Assembly (NCBI RefSeq): GCF_963575615.1
Contig: NZ_CAUYTL010000061.1
Span: 1 to 8,027, forward strand
Direction: 5' to 3'
Length of the DNA: 8,027 nucleotides
Source: Listeria_A hofi
Lineage (GTDB): Bacteria > Bacillota > Bacilli > Lactobacillales > Listeriaceae
Below the pieces are notes generated by a model that was not told where the DNA came from, searched no databases, and worked only from the letters and a program-made list of their open reading frames with translations. The position numbers were made by a program, and so were the translations under genes. Of the stretch, positions 6,149-8,027 are shown piece after piece. How positions within the stretch are numbered: the stretch's first letter is position 1; each line of letters starts with the position of its first letter.

Positions 6149-6186
6149 AGTAGCGTTTGGATATTATGCCCAAACGCTACTCTTTT
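6149..6186. terminator. Strong bidirectional intrinsic terminator
   Basis: A 12-bp perfect stem (AGTAGCGTTTGG, 6149-6160, with CCAAACGCTACT, 6170-6181) has a 9-base loop. It is flanked by A6 on the left (6144-6149, a T-run for the minus strand) and TCTTTT on the right. It serves both convergent genes and lies between their stop codons. Confidence 0.9.
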
Positions 6187-6652
6187 AGCTTTTTTCAGTG
6201 AAAATTTTCAAGATTTGTTCCAAGTCTTCCTCATTTCGAACGAATAGAAGTAGGCGTTGACGGCCGGTTTCGATAACCAGTACGCCGTCTTCAGATAGAT
6301 TAATGCGCTCCATTTTTTTATATTCAAAGAAGAGCAGGGCATAGAAGAAACCGTGTTCTTTGAATATAACGCGACCTTTTCTGATAAAGCAAATATAGAA
6401 GAAAAGGATACCTAGAATGGCTAACAAGACAGATGTGGAGACTGGCCCATGCCGCAAGAACGCATTCGAGATAAACAGCATCGTAATCAGACCGACGAAT
6501 ATGTATCCATCCCATTTTCCTCGCGAACGAAGCGGGACACTGAGAACCGTTTTACCTTTCCAAAAATGAAGAACTACGCCATCATAAACGGAAAATAAAA
6601 ACGCGCCGATTATCATGACAATGAGGAAAATATTTGTTGCATCCATACTCAT
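6185..6652 (-). CDS. UPF0266 (DUF986, YobD-type) integral membrane protein
   Basis: A 155-residue membrane protein with three hydrophobic segments (about 7-25, 50-66, 72-91) and a C-terminal cytoplasmic or peripheral part (about 92-155). The order VPLRSRGKWDGYIFVGL (39-55), FYICFIRKGRVIFKEHGFF (85-103), NLSEDGVLV (118-126) and LLLFVRNEEDLEQI (134-147) matches my recollection of E. coli YobD and the Listeria UPF0266 proteins, which are about the same length. Function is unknown; in E. coli the gene lies beside manXYZ, but no PTS genes are here. The ATG at 6650-6652 has only a weak AGGTG (6661-6665 region) before it, and it overlaps the stop of a six-codon mini-ORF with a much stronger SD. Possible -10 elements (GATAAT, TACAAT; 6688-6701) lie just upstream with no clear -35. 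Confidence 0.85.
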   Translation of the reverse strand: MSMDATNIFLIVMIIGAFLFSVYDGVVLHFWKGKTVLSVPLRSRGKWDGYIFVGLITMLFISNAFLRHGPVSTSVLLAILGILFFYICFIRKGRVIFKEHGFFYALLFFEYKKMERINLSEDGVLVIETGRQRLLLFVRNEEDLEQILKIFTEKS

Positions 6653-6672
6653 TAATTTACACCTGCATTCAT
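6652..6672 (-). CDS. Six-codon upstream mini-ORF, possibly coupled to UPF0266
   Basis: Minus strand: ATG at 6670-6672 encodes MNAGVN and stops at TAA (6652-6654), whose last A is the first base of the UPF0266 ATG (TAATG). A strong GAGGGGAG (6680-6687) sits seven bases before it, better than anything in front of the main start. It may deliver ribosomes to the main gene by termination-reinitiation. It could also be chance. Confidence 0.35.
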   Translation of the reverse strand: MNAGVN

Positions 6673-6770
6673 AAAATTTCTCCCCTCATTGTATCATTAT
6701 CTACCTTAAAAAGGAACAGAATCACATCGCTAATTCGCGTATTTCTTAAGGATTCCCCGCTAAAAGAAAA

Positions 6771-6797
6771 ATGTGCTTGTGAAATAGCGAATCACAT
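6771..6797. promoter_or_regulatory. Dyad overlapping the pseudogene promoter
   Basis: TGTGA (6778-6782), nine bases, TCACA (6792-6796) forms a perfect 5-bp dyad, with ATGTG (6771-6775) and CACAT (6793-6797) as an alternative outer pair. It spans the -35 and reaches nearly to the -10. GAATCACAT of the right half (6789-6797) recurs at 6719-6727. An operator is possible; the regulator is unknown. Confidence 0.3.
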
Positions 6798-6805
6798 ACT
6801 ATAAT
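6777..6805 (+). promoter_or_regulatory. Sigma-A promoter of the pseudogene/209-aa gene unit
   Basis: TTGTGA (6777-6782), 17 bases, consensus TATAAT (6800-6805). Predicted start is near 6812. It still looks functional and would transcribe both the broken gene and the intact one behind it. Confidence 0.75.
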
Positions 6806-6853
6806 GAGGAGTCATTAGGTTTGTTGCAACATGGAAAAGGGAGGAAAATAAAA

Positions 6854-7292
6854 ATGAAAAGGCTATCAATTTTAGTTATCGCGCTCGTCTAATCTTAGTG
6901 ACAGGGGATACGGAGCTTGCAGTGAGCTGGCAAGATGATAACATTTCACTAAACGACTTAACCGAGCCAAAAGAAGACTTTCAAGATTATGAAGGTGGCG
7001 TTAGCCTGGCATCTTACAAAAAAATTGTGGAAGAGTAATTTCCAAAAGATTATGGAGTAACTAAATTCCCAGCGAAATTAGTAAATTCGAAACAAAAGAA
7101 TCAGGATTTACCTACTTCAATCGTCTATATCTCATAGAAATGGGAGACTTTTACTTACAAGTTTTAGAATACGGACCAAAATCAAAAATGGATAAATACC
7201 ATAAGGAAGGGGAACAAGTAGTTCAGTCAATTCGAGAGCTACCAGAAAAACCGAGTACGCAAAATAAGCAATTAAAAGGGAGCTTAATATGA
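6854..7292 (+). pseudogene. Decayed small secreted protein or lipoprotein gene
   Basis: The ATG at 6854 follows a strong SD (GGGAGG) and begins a hydrophobic signal-like stretch, MKRLSILVIALV, then hits TAA at 6890. One frame over, the reading continues LILVTGDTELAVSW to KKIVEE, ending at an in-frame TAA (7036-7038, likely CAA to TAA). It then resumes FPKDYGVTKFPAKLVNS. A second one-base loss, probably in the A-run at 7090-7097, moves the reading to KESGFTYFNRLYLIEMGDF and on to TGA at 7290-7292. Restored length is about 146 residues. The tail, with LQVLEYGPKSKMDKYHKEGE, resembles PsbP/DcrB-like lipoproteins of Firmicutes; this is a loose impression. No lipobox cysteine is visible, perhaps lost. 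Three separate lesions argue against simple sequencing error. Confidence 0.75.
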
Positions 7293-7918
7293 AAAAATTT
7301 CTAATTATTTTGGGAGTAGTTATCATTGTAGTAGGCGGAGCTTTGATATACTTAAATTACATGAATTATTGGCCGTTTCAAGGAGATAAAATAGCTGGTG
7401 TTCCGGATGGTGAAATCAAAAATATCAACGCAGATACAGTAGATGTGAAGACTGATCCACAATCCTTACTGTTAGCAGCAAGTGGTACGGTAGATTATAA
7501 TGTGAAAGCGGAGAGTGTGAATGTTTACTTTGATGTGTTTAAGCGTGATAAGCGTGTTATCCATGAATTGATAACGATGACCGGTAGTGATGGAGAGACA
7601 GATTTAAATGGGCATCTTCTATGGGCAATACCGGGTTTTGAGGTATTCAAACCAACAGAGATTCGAGCAAAAATTGAGCATGGTGGGGCTATTTCGCAGG
7701 ATAATTATATCATTCCAAAAGGAATTTTTGGAATGGAGGCAGCAAGCACAGCACAAACACAACCATTTGATGATGGGAAAATAGAAAAAGGGAAACAATA
7801 TATGTTGCAAACGTGGCTGTTTAATAAAGAACCGATGGAAAGTAACGATCAAGATTTTTCTAAAGAGGCTTTAAGAGATAGAGAACAAACTGCCATCCTT
7901 TACATCGTTTTCAAATGA
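7289..7918 (+). CDS. Membrane-anchored protein of unknown function
   Basis: A 209-residue protein that I do not recognise. Residues 1-3 are MKK, followed by an uncleaved-looking membrane segment (about 4-22). The remainder should be extracellular: a short linker containing NYMNYWPFQGDK (23-34), then a beta-rich domain with VDYNVKAESVNVYFDVF (68-84), a WAIPGFEVF stretch (112-120) and a C-terminal strand ILYIVFK. There is no lipobox or sortase motif. The start ATG has GGGAG (7278-7282) six bases upstream and overlaps the TGA of the preceding pseudogene as ATGA, so the two were once translationally coupled and probably acted together at the surface. The gene is intact despite its partner's decay. 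It ends at a strong terminator. Confidence 0.75.
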   Translation: MKKFLIILGVVIIVVGGALIYLNYMNYWPFQGDKIAGVPDGEIKNINADTVDVKTDPQSLLLAASGTVDYNVKAESVNVYFDVFKRDKRVIHELITMTGSDGETDLNGHLLWAIPGFEVFKPTEIRAKIEHGGAISQDNYIIPKGIFGMEAASTAQTQPFDDGKIEKGKQYMLQTWLFNKEPMESNDQDFSKEALRDREQTAILYIVFK

Positions 7919-7957
7919 AAAAACAGGATTTTCCAACAACGGAAAATCCTGTTTTTT
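7918..7957 (+). terminator. Intrinsic terminator, also the intron target
   Basis: An 11-bp perfect stem (CAGGATTTTCC, 7924-7934, with GGAAAATCCTG, 7941-7951), a 6-base loop AACAAC, and six T (7952-7957), with six A before the stem that can extend it to 17 bp. It starts at the last base of the upstream stop codon. The intron begins at the base after the last T. Confidence 0.93.
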
Positions 7958-8027
7958 GTGCGCCCAGCATGCGCAAATGCTAGGTGGTGAAAGTCCACTA
8001 CAGGCTTGGCAGTAGGAACTGTTAGCT
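7958..8027 (+). mobile_element. Group II intron 5' end (probably class C), cut by the window edge
   Basis: The segment opens with GTGCG, the group II 5' splice-site consensus, and continues with GCCCAGCATG, then GGTGGTGAAAGTCCAC and GGCAGTAGGAACTGTTAGC. These are the conserved domain I landmarks I recall from bacterial introns such as the class C intron of Oceanobacillus iheyensis, in the same order and spacing. Class C introns insert directly behind terminator hairpins after a short T-rich 5' exon, exactly the placement here. The rest of domain I, the reverse transcriptase/maturase gene and domains V and VI would lie to the right and cannot be seen, so completeness and activity are unknown. 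It points in the same direction as the upstream gene. Confidence 0.85.

Noticed and set aside
7132..7326. Minus-strand frame of 64 codons with a hydrophobic stretch
   Set aside because: It is antisense to the pseudogene tail and the membrane segment of the next gene, whose composition explains its hydrophobicity; no SD was seen.
7958..8027. T-box or riboswitch leader
   Set aside because: The segment lies after a terminator and shows group II intron landmarks from its first base, with no T-box motif or known aptamer core.

Overview
This window looks like chromosome from a low-GC Gram-positive bacterium of the Listeriaceae. That placement rests on recall of family sequences, not a search. Support comes from AT-rich intergenic DNA, strong AGGAGG-type ribosome binding sites, TTGACA/TATAAT-type promoters, a sigma-B-type promoter, a BglK-like ROK kinase without the zinc motif, and a UPF0266 protein of the kind known from Listeria.

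Layout from left to right. A hairpin terminator (1-77) precedes a minus-strand alpha/beta hydrolase (76-837). A divergent intergenic region holds a sigma-A-like promoter for the hydrolase and a close match to a sigma-B promoter for a plus-strand DgkB/YegS-type lipid kinase (1004-1894). That kinase converges on a two-domain CbiX/SirB-family protein (1941-2672, TTG start) whose two metal-binding histidines are both replaced by asparagine. A divergent spacer leads to a small GRAM/PH-like protein (2857-3198). The next 320 bases carry no gene but form a highly structured element with imperfect terminal inverted repeats and several internal hairpins. It ends inside the stop codon of a minus-strand ROK sugar kinase (3520-4398).

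Divergent from the ROK kinase is a membrane-anchored serine beta-lactamase/PBP-family protein (4549-5691). Its promoter contains three phased TTACA repeats that match a WalR box on the opposite strand. A small acidic protein with a GTG start follows (5762-6145), then a clean bidirectional terminator and a convergent UPF0266/YobD-type membrane protein (6185-6652). Upstream of that gene, on its own strand, lies a six-codon mini-ORF that overlaps its start codon.

The right end is a decayed two-gene unit. A good sigma-A promoter drives a small secreted-protein pseudogene with two frameshifts and a nonsense codon (6854-7292). It overlaps by ATGA an intact membrane-anchored protein of unknown function (7289-7918). 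The terminator of that unit is followed at once by the 5' end of a group II intron (7958 to the window edge). Its position and sequence fit the class C introns that insert behind intrinsic terminators.

The genes do not form one pathway. They are mostly short, separately transcribed units with an envelope and stress flavour: lipid kinase, PBP-like protein, several membrane or surface proteins. No complete novel multi-gene system is visible. The most notable items are the intron at the terminator, the structured 320-base element, the Asn-substituted chelatase homologue, and the regulatory sites for sigma-B and WalR.
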